Source of the DNA: Paenibacillus polysaccharolyticus
GTDB lineage: Bacteria; Bacillota; Bacilli; Paenibacillales; Paenibacillaceae
DNA length: 64,000 nt
Direction of reading: 5' to 3'
Assembly (NCBI RefSeq): GCF_900102085.1
Contig: NZ_FMVM01000020.1
Coordinates: 62,001-126,000 of the forward strand
Part shown: in pieces, positions 9,820 to 18,403 of the stretch
Numbering within the stretch: position 1 is the stretch's first letter
How the letters are laid out: each line of letters starts with the position of its first letter
Notes under the pieces: generated by a model
What the model was told of the DNA's origin: nothing
Database searches by the model: none
What the model saw: the letters and a program-made list of their open reading frames with translations, nothing else
Translations under genes and position numbers: made by a program

Positions 9820-9866
9820 TTTACACTTGAGCACTCCGTTCACGTGTAAATGGATTTTTTACAACG
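9820..9866. repeat. Third, internally deleted tandem copy
   Basis: TTTACAC at 9820 again follows at 268 bases, but only 31 bases separate it from the start of the GTGTAAA end (9844-9850). The core has been lost between two ACTCCG/CTCCG stretches. The last bases overlap the stop codon of the dehydrogenase gene. Confidence 0.7.
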
Positions 9867-10917
9867 TGATCTCCTTGCCCTCGCGCGCCGATTCGTAGAT
9901 AGCGCATAGCATTTTCATGACTTCTACACCGTCCTCGACGGGGCTGAGGGTTTCTTTTCGGCCCTGCGTGCTATCGATAAAGTGGTTGATTTCATTACGG
10001 AATGAGCCCATGAAGTCAAAGGATTTGAAATCGACCTGCGGTGTCATGTTCAGAATGGTATCGAACTTGTCGCCAACAATTGAAATCTCGGGCTCCAGCT
10101 CGGCTCCGCCTTTGTCGCCATACAGCTTAACTGCTGTTTCATCAGCCTTTGCATGCAGAGTGAAGCTGACATCGACCAGCAGGCTTGCCCCATTTTCAAA
10201 ACGGATCAATGCATTCGCCATATCTTCCACGGTGTTCTGTTCCGCATCGTAATCGGCGGCCTTATAAAACGAAAGATTGCGAATGTTAGCCCGGTTGCCG
10301 AGACGATTGGAGACGTTAGCGGAAACGGATTTCACCTTCGGTCTACCCATCAGATACCAGCAAATGTCGATGACATGTACGCCGATATCAATTAACGGGC
10401 CGCCGCCGGAGCGACTTTTATCCGCAAACCAGCCACCAGGGTTGCCAAGACGGCGCAGACTGGAAGCTTTGGCATAATAGATTTCGCCGAGCTCACCTTC
10501 GTCGATGAACTTTTTAAGAATCTGAGCATTGTCACTATAGCGGCGAACAAAGCCGACTTGTAGCAACTTACCACTGCGATGAACGGCTTTTTCTACCTCA
10601 AGTGCTTCCTCCACCGTCTGGCAGAGGGGTTTCTCGCAGAGCACGTTTTTGCCCGCATCAAGCGCAGCAATACTGATCTCCGCGTGCGAGTCATTCCAGG
10701 TACAGATGCTAACCGAATCGATTTCCGGTAGAGCGAGCAGATCTTTATAGTCCGTAAACACATGGGTTGCTCCATACTGCTTCGCCACATCGGTTGCACG
10801 GGTTTCGTTCAGATCACAGATCGCATAAATCTCTACTTCCGGATTACTGGCATACGCTTGCAGGTGGCAATCGGATATTGAACCGGCGCCGATAACGGCA
10901 ACTTTTAATTTGGACAT
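9859..10917 (-). CDS. Gfo/Idh/MocA-family sugar oxidoreductase
   Basis: A 352-residue NAD(P)-dependent dehydrogenase. The N-terminal Rossmann fold starts at VAVIGAGSISDCHL (residues 5-18), with the CEKPL motif near residue 96 and the family GGGPLIDIGVHVIDICW motif near residue 170-185. The C-terminal alpha/beta domain follows. Members oxidise or rearrange sugars or inositols, and the substrate cannot be read here. GGAGGGG precedes the ATG by 7 bases. It lies after the sugar isomerase, a pairing common in sugar catabolic operons. Its last codon and stop lie inside the third repeat copy, so the C-terminus may have been altered by the repeat. Confidence 0.9.
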   Translation of the reverse strand: MSKLKVAVIGAGSISDCHLQAYASNPEVEIYAICDLNETRATDVAKQYGATHVFTDYKDLLALPEIDSVSICTWNDSHAEISIAALDAGKNVLCEKPLCQTVEEALEVEKAVHRSGKLLQVGFVRRYSDNAQILKKFIDEGELGEIYYAKASSLRRLGNPGGWFADKSRSGGGPLIDIGVHVIDICWYLMGRPKVKSVSANVSNRLGNRANIRNLSFYKAADYDAEQNTVEDMANALIRFENGASLLVDVSFTLHAKADETAVKLYGDKGGAELEPEISIVGDKFDTILNMTPQVDFKSFDFMGSFRNEINHFIDSTQGRKETLSPVEDGVEVMKMLCAIYESAREGKEITL

Positions 10918-11198
10918 TTCACTACCCCTCCAGAATTTAAAAATGAAAATGAATACCGTTCAGCTCGGCAGAGCCATCTTTTATAAAAAGTTGTACGACC
11001 TTGAATCATTCATACTGATCACATTTCAATGTATTTCATCTGAGAGAGAACTGATAACGACGTCTTCTTTCATACAGCCTACTTTTTTACTAAACCTCCT
11101 GTATAGAAGACTCCCTACACTGCATCTCACAGCACTAGACCAATCGACACGGGATAGCATAGCGATCCCATAATAGCAAGACACATACCGACACGGTT

Positions 11199-12074
11199 TC
11201 ACGCCTCATCCCACAAACGGCGCACGTTATCCATTGCAATGCGCGAGGCGGTTCGGCAATCCTCCATGCCTTCGAATTCAACCGAGATATACCCGTCGTA
11301 ACCGGACTGCTTCATCACACGGAACACTTCAGGCATGTCGATATCACCATGGCCCACGATAGCACCACGCAGATAATTGCCATGGGAAGTCTGGAACCAG
11401 CCTTCGCCGGGATTCCGGGTGGAAGGACGCCAGTAGAAGTCTTTAGCGTGAACGATGGACGCGTAAGAAATGTTATTTTTCACCGCACTCACCGGATCTT
11501 CATCCACACAGAGGAAATTGCCGATGTCCAGTGTCGTTTTGAAATTTTCCCGACCCGTCTCATGTAACAGCCGCTGAATCCGCTCGCTCGATTGCACATA
11601 ATATCCGTGGTTCTCCACACTTGTTGTAATGCCAAAGCCTGCGGCATAGTCGGCAATTCGCTGACAGGCTTTGACGAGTACGGGCAGGTCGGCTTCAAAC
11701 TGTGCTACAGTCCCCTCCGGTGCAGGCCGGAAAGCCACATCGTGGCGCATCAGCTTCACACCCAGGGCAGCGGCGACATCCACGTGGCGCATAACGCTTT
11801 GAATTTCTTCTTCCAACGTCTCGACATTCTCCTGAACCGCAAAGTTTGCTCCAATGGCATAATTCGAGATGTCGATACCAACCTCCCGAGCCGTAGCTTT
11901 GATTTCCTCAATTAACACTGGATTATCAATCAAACTGAAGCCCATCGGTACAATCTCCACATGCTGCCCGCCCTGCTCCGCAATCCACCGAACGGCATCC
12001 GGCACAGTTAGCTCCTTACGATCCAACGCTTGCTGCAAACTGTATGTGCTGAGTCCAACTTTCATCTTCCTCAT
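11199..12074 (-). CDS. Sugar phosphate isomerase/epimerase (xylose isomerase-like TIM barrel)
   Basis: A protein of about 291 residues of the AP-endonuclease-2/xylose isomerase-like barrel family. Metal-site signatures include VENHGYYVQ, TLDIGNF with Asp, the HAKDF motif and the final VEFEGMED Glu. The ATG at 12074 (MRKMKVGL) has AGGAG 9 bases upstream; MKVGL at 12065 is an alternative. Upstream codons in this frame belong to the GH35 gene region and are not translated here. It lies 100 bases after the galactosidase and before the dehydrogenase, which suggests that the two enzymes process a sugar released by the glycosidases. The exact substrate is unknown. Confidence 0.9.
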   Translation of the reverse strand: MRKMKVGLSTYSLQQALDRKELTVPDAVRWIAEQGGQHVEIVPMGFSLIDNPVLIEEIKATAREVGIDISNYAIGANFAVQENVETLEEEIQSVMRHVDVAAALGVKLMRHDVAFRPAPEGTVAQFEADLPVLVKACQRIADYAAGFGITTSVENHGYYVQSSERIQRLLHETGRENFKTTLDIGNFLCVDEDPVSAVKNNISYASIVHAKDFYWRPSTRNPGEGWFQTSHGNYLRGAIVGHGDIDMPEVFRVMKQSGYDGYISVEFEGMEDCRTASRIAMDNVRRLWDEA

Positions 12075-12174
12075 CCTCTCCCTCTCCTGTGATGGGTGTC
12101 CATACCCAACGTATACCTTGTTCCAGTCCATAGAGCAATTGCCAATAATCGCATGGCTCACCGATTTTCCTTTT

Positions 12175-13986
12175 CTAGCCCAAATCCGGCTGATCCACGA
12201 ACATGACAGCGGCATCTGCCGTCCCATGAAGCTCAAATATGATGATCTCGTTCTCCCCTAGACGGAGAAGAGGCGCAGGGACATACAACGTCTGTTGCGG
12301 GCCTTTATTCCAGTAGCGCCCCAGATTGAATCCGTTTACAAATGCAACCCCTTTTGTCCAGCCGTCCAGACGAAGAAAAGTATCCTTTATATCCAACACA
12401 TCTTCAATATGAAGACTTCCTCGATAAAAAAATGGCTCCTCTGTTACTGTTCTTACGCTACTCTCAAGCTCAGACAGCACAGCGAAAGATAAACCCGAAA
12501 GATCGGTCATCGGCAAACAATGAATCGTCCAATCGTATAAAAACTGAAATCCATGCCGCACACCCTCCGTAATTCCCTTCGGATCTCTCAGGTACGGACC
12601 ATAATTGATTCGCCCCATATTCTCAACGAGAATGAGCAACTCCGTGCCTTCCGCGGGTACTTCAAAGGATATCGTTGTCGCCGTGGGATTCCCACGTTCC
12701 AGTACTCCCTGTAAAAGGCCATCTACAAACACCATTGCCCGATCACGAACCTCCTGAACAACGAATTCCTGTCGTTCTCTTGGCCCGGATATCCGTGTCT
12801 GGTAGCTGATAAACCCATAATCCTGCCCCAGCTTCTCCATCGGCTCCGGATTTGTACGGTGCACTGGAATAGCCAGTGCGTCCAGTTGTTGCATCAAGCT
12901 AGCTCGCTGCGCCATCTCGACCCTACCGTAAGCAGCCGTTCCTATAGGTTCCGGTAAAACCATATTTCTCGGTTCAGAGCTACGATCATCTTTTTTAGAA
13001 CCGCTATACCGCGAGAGAACCTCCCTCACCGCATAAAATTTCGCTGTGAGTTCTCCCGATTCACTAAGCAAAGAGTCATAGTCGTAACTCGTAATGGTTG
13101 GTTCGTATTGATCCTTTTGCTGACAGTTCGCTCCATTATAAAATGCAAAATTCGTACCGCCATGGAACATGTAGAAATTCACCGAGGCGCCTGCTTCTAA
13201 CATTTCCTCCAGCACTTTAGCTACATCTTCTGCTTCCCGAGTGTGATGAGATTCGCCCCAGTGATCGAACCAGCCATTCCAAAACTCCATACACATAAGA
13301 GGTTCCTCTACCTGATATTCACGCAGCTTAGCGAACGCCCACTCTGTCCCCGATCCAAAATTCACTGTTGCCAAGTGTCCTGGCACGGAACCAGCCTGCA
13401 GCATATGATCGGTTGGCCCATCCGAGGTGAACAGGAGCACATCCATGCCCCGCCTCACCATGCCATCTCGCAAATATTGCAGATAACTCGCATCGTTCCC
13501 GAAGCTGCCATATTCATTTTCAATCTGCAATGCAATAACGGGGCCGCCAGAGGTGCTCAAAAGAGGTTTTAATGTGGGTAAAAGTACATCGTAATACCGA
13601 TCCACATGCGCCAGAAACACCGAATCATTGCAACGAAGCCGCAGATGGTCATCCGCAAGCAGCCAGGAAGGCAATCCGCCAAATTCCCACTCCGCACAGA
13701 TGTAAGGACTTGGACGAACGATCACATGCAGCCCCAAGCTCCCCGCAAGTCGAATAAATTTCTCCACGTCCGCCATGCCTTCGAAACAATACATCCCCGG
13801 CTGTGGCTCATGCATGTTCCATGGCACGTAGGTCTCCACCGTGTTAAACCCGCAGGCCTTCAGCTTCAGCAGCCGATCTTCCCAATACTCGGGCACCACT
13901 CGAAAATAATGAATCGCACCCGACAGAATTTGAAAAGGTTCTCCATCCAGCATAAATTGAGACCCCCGAGCCGTCAGTACCGCCAT
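12175..13986 (-). CDS. Beta-galactosidase, GH35
   Basis: A family 35 beta-galactosidase of about 603 residues. The catalytic barrel has ALQIENEYG (acid/base Glu in the NEYG motif) and CMEFWNGWFDHWG (nucleophile Glu), both in the expected places. C-terminal beta-sandwich domains end in LDGWTKGVAFVNGFNLGRYW, a typical GH35 feature. There is no signal peptide. The ATG at 13986 has GGGAGG 9 bases before it and follows the upstream fucosidase stop (TGA at 13990-13988) by one base, so translation is likely coupled. GH35 next to GH29 suggests sequential removal of fucose and then galactose from a glycan side chain. Confidence 0.95.
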   Translation of the reverse strand: MAVLTARGSQFMLDGEPFQILSGAIHYFRVVPEYWEDRLLKLKACGFNTVETYVPWNMHEPQPGMYCFEGMADVEKFIRLAGSLGLHVIVRPSPYICAEWEFGGLPSWLLADDHLRLRCNDSVFLAHVDRYYDVLLPTLKPLLSTSGGPVIALQIENEYGSFGNDASYLQYLRDGMVRRGMDVLLFTSDGPTDHMLQAGSVPGHLATVNFGSGTEWAFAKLREYQVEEPLMCMEFWNGWFDHWGESHHTREAEDVAKVLEEMLEAGASVNFYMFHGGTNFAFYNGANCQQKDQYEPTITSYDYDSLLSESGELTAKFYAVREVLSRYSGSKKDDRSSEPRNMVLPEPIGTAAYGRVEMAQRASLMQQLDALAIPVHRTNPEPMEKLGQDYGFISYQTRISGPRERQEFVVQEVRDRAMVFVDGLLQGVLERGNPTATTISFEVPAEGTELLILVENMGRINYGPYLRDPKGITEGVRHGFQFLYDWTIHCLPMTDLSGLSFAVLSELESSVRTVTEEPFFYRGSLHIEDVLDIKDTFLRLDGWTKGVAFVNGFNLGRYWNKGPQQTLYVPAPLLRLGENEIIIFELHGTADAAVMFVDQPDLG

Positions 13987-13987
13987 C

Positions 13988-15466
13988 TCACACGTCCTCC
14001 CGTTCACTGTAAAATAAACTGAATCTAGATAACGTCGGGAACCATCTGGACTCCTGAATGGTTACTCGAACCCGGCGTGCAGTCACTTTTGGAAAACAGC
14101 AAATCCGCTTATACCCAACCACCGTTCCGGCATAGATATCCTGCCACCGACCATCCTCACCGCATACTTCCAGCGTGAATCGTTCGATCCGTTGCCCCGA
14201 TTGGATGTGCTCCATCAGCATCACACGGTCGAAGGTCTTTTCTTCCGGCAAAATCAATTCAATCCACGCCTGCTCTGTTCCTTCGCGTGGGCACCAATAA
14301 GCTTTTGGTTTGCGCTCTCCATACGGATTTAGCACTTGTGAAGCATCATGTGCTTCGTCCATCGTCTCCGAAGCCTTCGCCCGTGCGCCTTGCGCCAAGT
14401 CTTCACTGAACGTGGTACGCAGCGCTGAACCTAACTCCCACAGTCGCTGAACATCATTTTCATGAATCAGACCACGCTTGTCTGGGGGCAGGTTAAGCAA
14501 AAAACAGGCGTTGCCGCCCACGGCCCCGTAATAAACGGACAGCAGTTCCTCCAGCGTTTTGACCTGATCATCTTCACTCGCATGATAGAACCAGCCTGGA
14601 CGTATCGAAGTATTCACCTCGGCAGGATACCACACCAGCTGATCAGCATAATCACGGATAACGCTCCGACTCCCCAGATCACGGTCCTGTGTATTGATTT
14701 TCCTCGCAAACGCTCCATCATCCACCTGCTGTGACTGCTCCTGAATCTTCTCATTATCCTGCATATGCGCCGGCACAACGCTCCATTCCGATTCCCGCGT
14801 ATGTCCCGCCTCGTTGCCACACCAGCGCACATCTGGGCCACAGACCGAAATAACCGCTTCTGGCTGAAGCTCACGAATGAGCGCATAATAGGCGTGCCAG
14901 TCATAGACCTGCCTTTTCCCATTGGGCCCTTCGCCACAAGCTCCATCAAACCAGACACAGAAGATGTCACCGTAGTTCGTCAGCAGTTCGCGCAGTTGAT
15001 GAAGAAAAAAGGCGTTATACCGCTCCGAATCTCCATAACATGCTTCATGGCGATCCCAGGGTGAGAGATACACCCCAAATTTCAACCCGGCGTCACGACA
15101 AGCATCGGCAACTTCTCGAACCAGGTCACCAGAGCCATTCCGCCATGGACTTGCTGCGACTGTATGATCTGTATAACGGCTGGGCCATAGACAGAATCCG
15201 TCATGGTGCTTGCATGTCAAAATCAGCCCTTTCATGCCTGCATCTTTACATGCCTCCACCCATTGCCCTGCATGTAGTTCAGTAGGGTTAAAGATTGCCG
15301 GGTCTTCCTCACCCGTCCCCCACTCCCGATCTGTAAATGTGTTCACGGTAAAATGGATAAAAGCATAAAACTCCATCTCCTGCCATCTCATTTGGTGCTC
15401 GGATGGGCTGACCTGTGCCGCTGTTTTAATCCAATCCGCTGGTGCTGGTAAAAGCTTTGAATTCAT
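13988..15466 (-). CDS. Alpha-L-fucosidase, GH29 (second type)
   Basis: A 492-residue GH29 enzyme. The barrel carries LTCKHHDGFCLWPS and DIFCVWFDGACGEG, whose Asp is the expected nucleophile. The C-terminal ~130 residues form a discoidin/F5-8-like sandwich (RIERFTLEVCGEDGRWQDIY) typical of the GH29-B type with alpha-1,3/1,4 preference; this sub-type is inferred from domain layout. GGGAG lies 8 bases before the ATG. It is translationally coupled to GH35 downstream and lies 124 bases after cutC. No signal peptide is seen, so the substrate is probably an imported oligosaccharide. Confidence 0.93.
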   Translation of the reverse strand: MNSKLLPAPADWIKTAAQVSPSEHQMRWQEMEFYAFIHFTVNTFTDREWGTGEEDPAIFNPTELHAGQWVEACKDAGMKGLILTCKHHDGFCLWPSRYTDHTVAASPWRNGSGDLVREVADACRDAGLKFGVYLSPWDRHEACYGDSERYNAFFLHQLRELLTNYGDIFCVWFDGACGEGPNGKRQVYDWHAYYALIRELQPEAVISVCGPDVRWCGNEAGHTRESEWSVVPAHMQDNEKIQEQSQQVDDGAFARKINTQDRDLGSRSVIRDYADQLVWYPAEVNTSIRPGWFYHASEDDQVKTLEELLSVYYGAVGGNACFLLNLPPDKRGLIHENDVQRLWELGSALRTTFSEDLAQGARAKASETMDEAHDASQVLNPYGERKPKAYWCPREGTEQAWIELILPEEKTFDRVMLMEHIQSGQRIERFTLEVCGEDGRWQDIYAGTVVGYKRICCFPKVTARRVRVTIQESRWFPTLSRFSLFYSEREDV

Positions 15467-15590
15467 GGCTCACACTCCCTTATATGAAAAGTGCATTTTG
15501 CTTTTATTGCTTTTTGTTCTAGCTGCTCATCCGCTTCTTTAACTACCGCTATGTCGGCTGTTTCTAACAGCACCCACACAATGGATACCA

Positions 15591-16490
15591 TTACTGCAAC
15601 TCTTGTACTGCATGAATCAATGCCGCTTTGGCCTGAGCGACAAGCTGAGCATCTACAGGATGATCAAAACTCCCTCTGTGCCGCACACCCGATCCCATAT
15701 GAATTTCGGTAATCCCCGTTCGGCTCACAATGGTTGGAATCCCATCAATCGTGACACCCGACCCCGCCATAATCGATATGTTCAACCTCTGTCCTATCTC
15801 CTGCAACTGCTGTAGTTCGAGCAAACCCTCAGGTGCTGTAAGTTTCCCTCCCGAGGTAAGTACACGCTCAACGACACTCTCCTCGCTCTTACTAACGCTT
15901 GCACTCTTGCTCTTGCTCTCACACTCACTCTTGTTCTTGCTGTTATTCTCGCTACTGCTCCTGTTCTTACTTTCACTAACACTCTCACTCTTGTTTTTCA
16001 TCTCCCTCTCATACTCATACCTGCCCTTACCCTCGTTCCCTCCATTGACGCTACCAATGCTCTCCAGTGCTCTCACCACATGTGCACTCGAATCGATGGC
16101 GCGATGAAACGTAACTCCCATCCCCTGAGCGCTTAACAGACAAGTTTGTAAAAAGGAGCGATCTACTTCTCCCTCATCGGTGAGAGCTCCAATCACGATG
16201 CCTGCGGCACCAAGCTCCCTCGCCACACGTATGTCTTGAATCATCGCCCGAAGATCATCAGCGCTATAGCAGAACGAGCGGCTATGTGGCCTTATCATGA
16301 CATACACTGGAATCGACACCTTGGATACAACCTGTTCAATCTGCCCATAACTGGGCGTAAGACCACCTTCGTTCATAGCCGATACCAGCTCGATCCGATC
16401 GGCTCCCCCCTGCTCAGCCGCTTGGGCATCTACTGCGTCTACCGCAATGACTTCCAAAGTCGGTTGTCTCTTAATGACTTGCATATTCAT
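15591..16490 (-). CDS. cutC: CutC-family protein with a low-complexity insertion
   Basis: A CutC family TIM-barrel protein, historically linked to copper handling though its true role is unsettled. Family motifs are clear: LEVIAVDAVDAQAAEQGGAD at the start, VMIRPHSRSFCYS, VTFHRAID and RVLTSGG. It is 299 residues rather than about 245. The extra ~52 residues (about 148-203) are a Ser/Lys/Glu/Asn-rich run between a helix (ALESIGS) and the RVLTSGG strand. Removing them restores normal length. GGAGGT is 6 bases before the ATG. Its place among glycosidases suggests a sugar-related role, which is inference. Confidence 0.92.
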   Translation of the reverse strand: MNMQVIKRQPTLEVIAVDAVDAQAAEQGGADRIELVSAMNEGGLTPSYGQIEQVVSKVSIPVYVMIRPHSRSFCYSADDLRAMIQDIRVARELGAAGIVIGALTDEGEVDRSFLQTCLLSAQGMGVTFHRAIDSSAHVVRALESIGSVNGGNEGKGRYEYEREMKNKSESVSESKNRSSSENNSKNKSECESKSKSASVSKSEESVVERVLTSGGKLTAPEGLLELQQLQEIGQRLNISIMAGSGVTIDGIPTIVSRTGITEIHMGSGVRHRGSFDHPVDAQLVAQAKAALIHAVQELQ

Positions 16491-16566
16491 AGGAACACCT
16501 CCTCACAAGTAATCACGACAGAAAGGACCGATTAAACGCATGATCAGCGTTTCTGCGGTCCTTGCT

Positions 16567-17586
16567 TTATTCCGATGTGTGAACGTTCAGTTTCCAGAAC
16601 GCAACCCGGTCTCTTTTCCACGTATACGAGATGTACAGGTTCTGCCCCTGAGATACGATGGCAGGATATGAATACTCTCCCGGCTCATCTTCAAGCACCC
16701 ATTCATCTCCCCAGCTCGCACCATTGTCATTCGAAAAAGTAACCACCAGTGGTGTCCGGGGACTCTCTGTCGCATATCCGCTCACGGGATTGTAAACAAG
16801 CGCAAGCAAGCCACTCTCCAGGCGCGTGACATCGATTCCGCTATTGTTGTTTGGCAGTTCTGTCGGGTAAGCTTCACACCATGTCCTGCCTCCATCCACC
16901 GAGTCACTGCGGAAAATCTTCTCCTCCGTACTGCGAAGCAGCATATGTGCATCATTAGCACTTGAAGTCCATAAAGTAGGCTGAATCAGACCTTTTGCAA
17001 TCCAATGATCCGCCCCCACATAAACAGACAAATTCATCGGCACGGGTTCACTTTTCCTCCATGTCTTGCCCTCATCGGTTGAAATATCAACAAAAGCTTC
17101 CCACACCTGCTTGCCCAGATTCTCCGTGTCCATTCGCTCAATAGAAGCCGGAGCCAAAATGGTTCCATCCGTTAGCCGTACAGGTTTATTGCGCACCGGA
17201 CCACGGCCACCCACATCACCGGGAACCAACTCACGAGCCTCCGTCCATGTCTGACCACCATCCTCCGAGCACATGATGCGCGTATGCCAGTCTGTAATTT
17301 CGTGTCCCACCTTGTAAAAGAGGACAAGTGAGCACCCATGTGCATACAGCACCGGGTTCCAATGGGCAATGCCTTCTTCATCCGCTACTTTGCGCGGCGC
17401 TGACCACAAGCCATCTTGCTCCTGAATAGCCATCCAGATAGCGGTGTCGCTGGATTTTTCATACGAACCTGCGAACCAAGCTGCAATAACCACCCCACCT
17501 GGAAAAACAGCAATTGTGGATGCATGACTACTCTGAAAAAGCTGTCCTTCTCGAAAAACATATTGTTTCTCTGCCATCATGATCAT
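16567..17586 (-). CDS. BNR/Asp-box sialidase-like protein
   Basis: A 339-residue six-bladed propeller protein of the BNR_2 type. It opens with SSHASTIAVFPGGVVIAAWF, typical of this family, and shows four Asp-box-like repeats (SEDGGQTW, STDEGKTW, SVDGGRTW, SNDNGASW). The FRIP arginine motif of classical GH33 sialidases is not seen at the N-terminus, so calling it a true sialidase would be unsafe. No signal peptide is present. GGGGG lies 7 bases upstream of the ATG. It is the first gene of the train that runs into cutC, GH29, GH35, the isomerase and the dehydrogenase, and probably acts on another sugar in the same glycan. Confidence 0.82.
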   Translation of the reverse strand: MIMMAEKQYVFREGQLFQSSHASTIAVFPGGVVIAAWFAGSYEKSSDTAIWMAIQEQDGLWSAPRKVADEEGIAHWNPVLYAHGCSLVLFYKVGHEITDWHTRIMCSEDGGQTWTEARELVPGDVGGRGPVRNKPVRLTDGTILAPASIERMDTENLGKQVWEAFVDISTDEGKTWRKSEPVPMNLSVYVGADHWIAKGLIQPTLWTSSANDAHMLLRSTEEKIFRSDSVDGGRTWCEAYPTELPNNNSGIDVTRLESGLLALVYNPVSGYATESPRTPLVVTFSNDNGASWGDEWVLEDEPGEYSYPAIVSQGQNLYISYTWKRDRVAFWKLNVHTSE

Positions 17587-17687
17587 GAGTGAGCCCCCTG
17601 CCTTTTACTTCTTTCACTGCCTCCATGACTCTTATTGCTTTGACTACCATCACTATTTGTTATTTTTGTTATTTTATTTGTTATTAA

Positions 17688-17731
17688 ATTATAGCTTCAG
17701 TCTAAAACGTTAGGTATTGAACGTCAATACC
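17688..17731 (-). promoter_or_regulatory. Promoter and palindromic operator of the glycosidase train
   Basis: On the minus strand a perfect TATAAT (17693-17688) lies about 100 bases before the first gene. A 19-base palindrome, GGTATTGA-ACG-TCAATACC (17713-17731), covers the place of the -35 element, which is otherwise weak (TACCTA). Both arms match over 8 bases. This is a good candidate regulator-binding site; no regulator gene lies next to it. The rest of 17587-17968 shows no gene that I can support. Confidence 0.55.
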
Positions 17732-17968
17732 CGAAGGTGAACCCTAAAACCACAACTTTATAGAATTCACGGTCTACCATGCAACCCTTTGATGGGCGAA
17801 AAATTTTTGAGACATGACGCAAAAAAGACGAAGCAGAAGAATCTCTACATCGTCTTTGTATCCTGTGCTAGCGTCTTTCTTACCTATTCCTAACCCTTTA
17901 ACAAAGAAATAAAGGGCTTTCAAAATTGCTTTTTTCTACCTACTTGTCCCATCGGAGACCACACCGTT

Positions 17969-18160
17969 TTACTTGTTACGCCGGGCTTTTGTCATTCGGT
18001 TGAACATAATCAAAGCCACAATAATCATGGCAAGCATCGCAATATTACTGGACACCTCTTGCGACAGTCCAAACAGCATACACACGTTAGTAACCAGACC
18101 TCGCACAATTAATGCAACGACAATCAGCAGAATCGGACTTAAATAATTGTATCTTTTCAT
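17969..18160 (-). CDS. Small two-helix membrane protein, unknown function
   Basis: A 63-residue protein that I do not recognise. It has two hydrophobic helices (LSPILLIVVALIVRGLV and NIAMLAMIIVALIMF) and a basic tail (NRMTKARRNK), so it is probably an inner membrane protein with a cytoplasmic C-terminus. The ATG at 18160 has AGGGG 11 bases upstream; an upstream in-frame ATG at 18184 has no ribosome site. It stands alone after the terminator at 18245-18273. Confidence 0.65.
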   Translation of the reverse strand: MKRYNYLSPILLIVVALIVRGLVTNVCMLFGLSQEVSSNIAMLAMIIVALIMFNRMTKARRNK

Positions 18161-18244
18161 CGTTTGCCACACCCCTGACCCCATTATTCTGTTTGACCAC
18201 GATCCCGTAACTCGATCATAACAGTCTGCTCCTCCGGTGACAAC

Positions 18245-18273
18245 AAAAGGACACTGCAGGCAGTGTCCTTTGT
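18245..18273. terminator. Bidirectional hairpin terminator
   Basis: AAAGGACACTGC and GCAGTGTCCTTT form a near-perfect 12-base stem with a two-base tip. The nearest minus-strand gene end upstream is the GH3 enzyme at 18404. T-rich flanks exist on both strands. Confidence 0.7.
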
Positions 18274-18403
18274 TATCATCCCAGTAATGGTTCTAGCACC
18301 ACACTATTACACTTTCTACTTAGAAAGAGACCCGAATGGATGCAAGTGCCAATCCATTTACATGTCACCTTTTATATCGCAAGCATACCCGTTAAAACCC
18401 AAC

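Noticed and set aside
9284..9866. Repeats that could suggest a CRISPR array
   Set aside because: The unit is 268 bases, palindromic and directly tandem, with repeated rather than unique spacers, and no cas genes are present.
11199..12236. A longer N-terminus for the sugar isomerase (start at 12236)
   Set aside because: The extra residues overlap the GH35 coding end and lack a ribosome site; MRKMKVGL has one.
15730..16107. A Leu-rich open frame on the plus strand resembling a membrane protein
   Set aside because: It is the mirror of the low-complexity insertion in cutC; the Leu run comes from reversed Ser/Lys/Glu codons.
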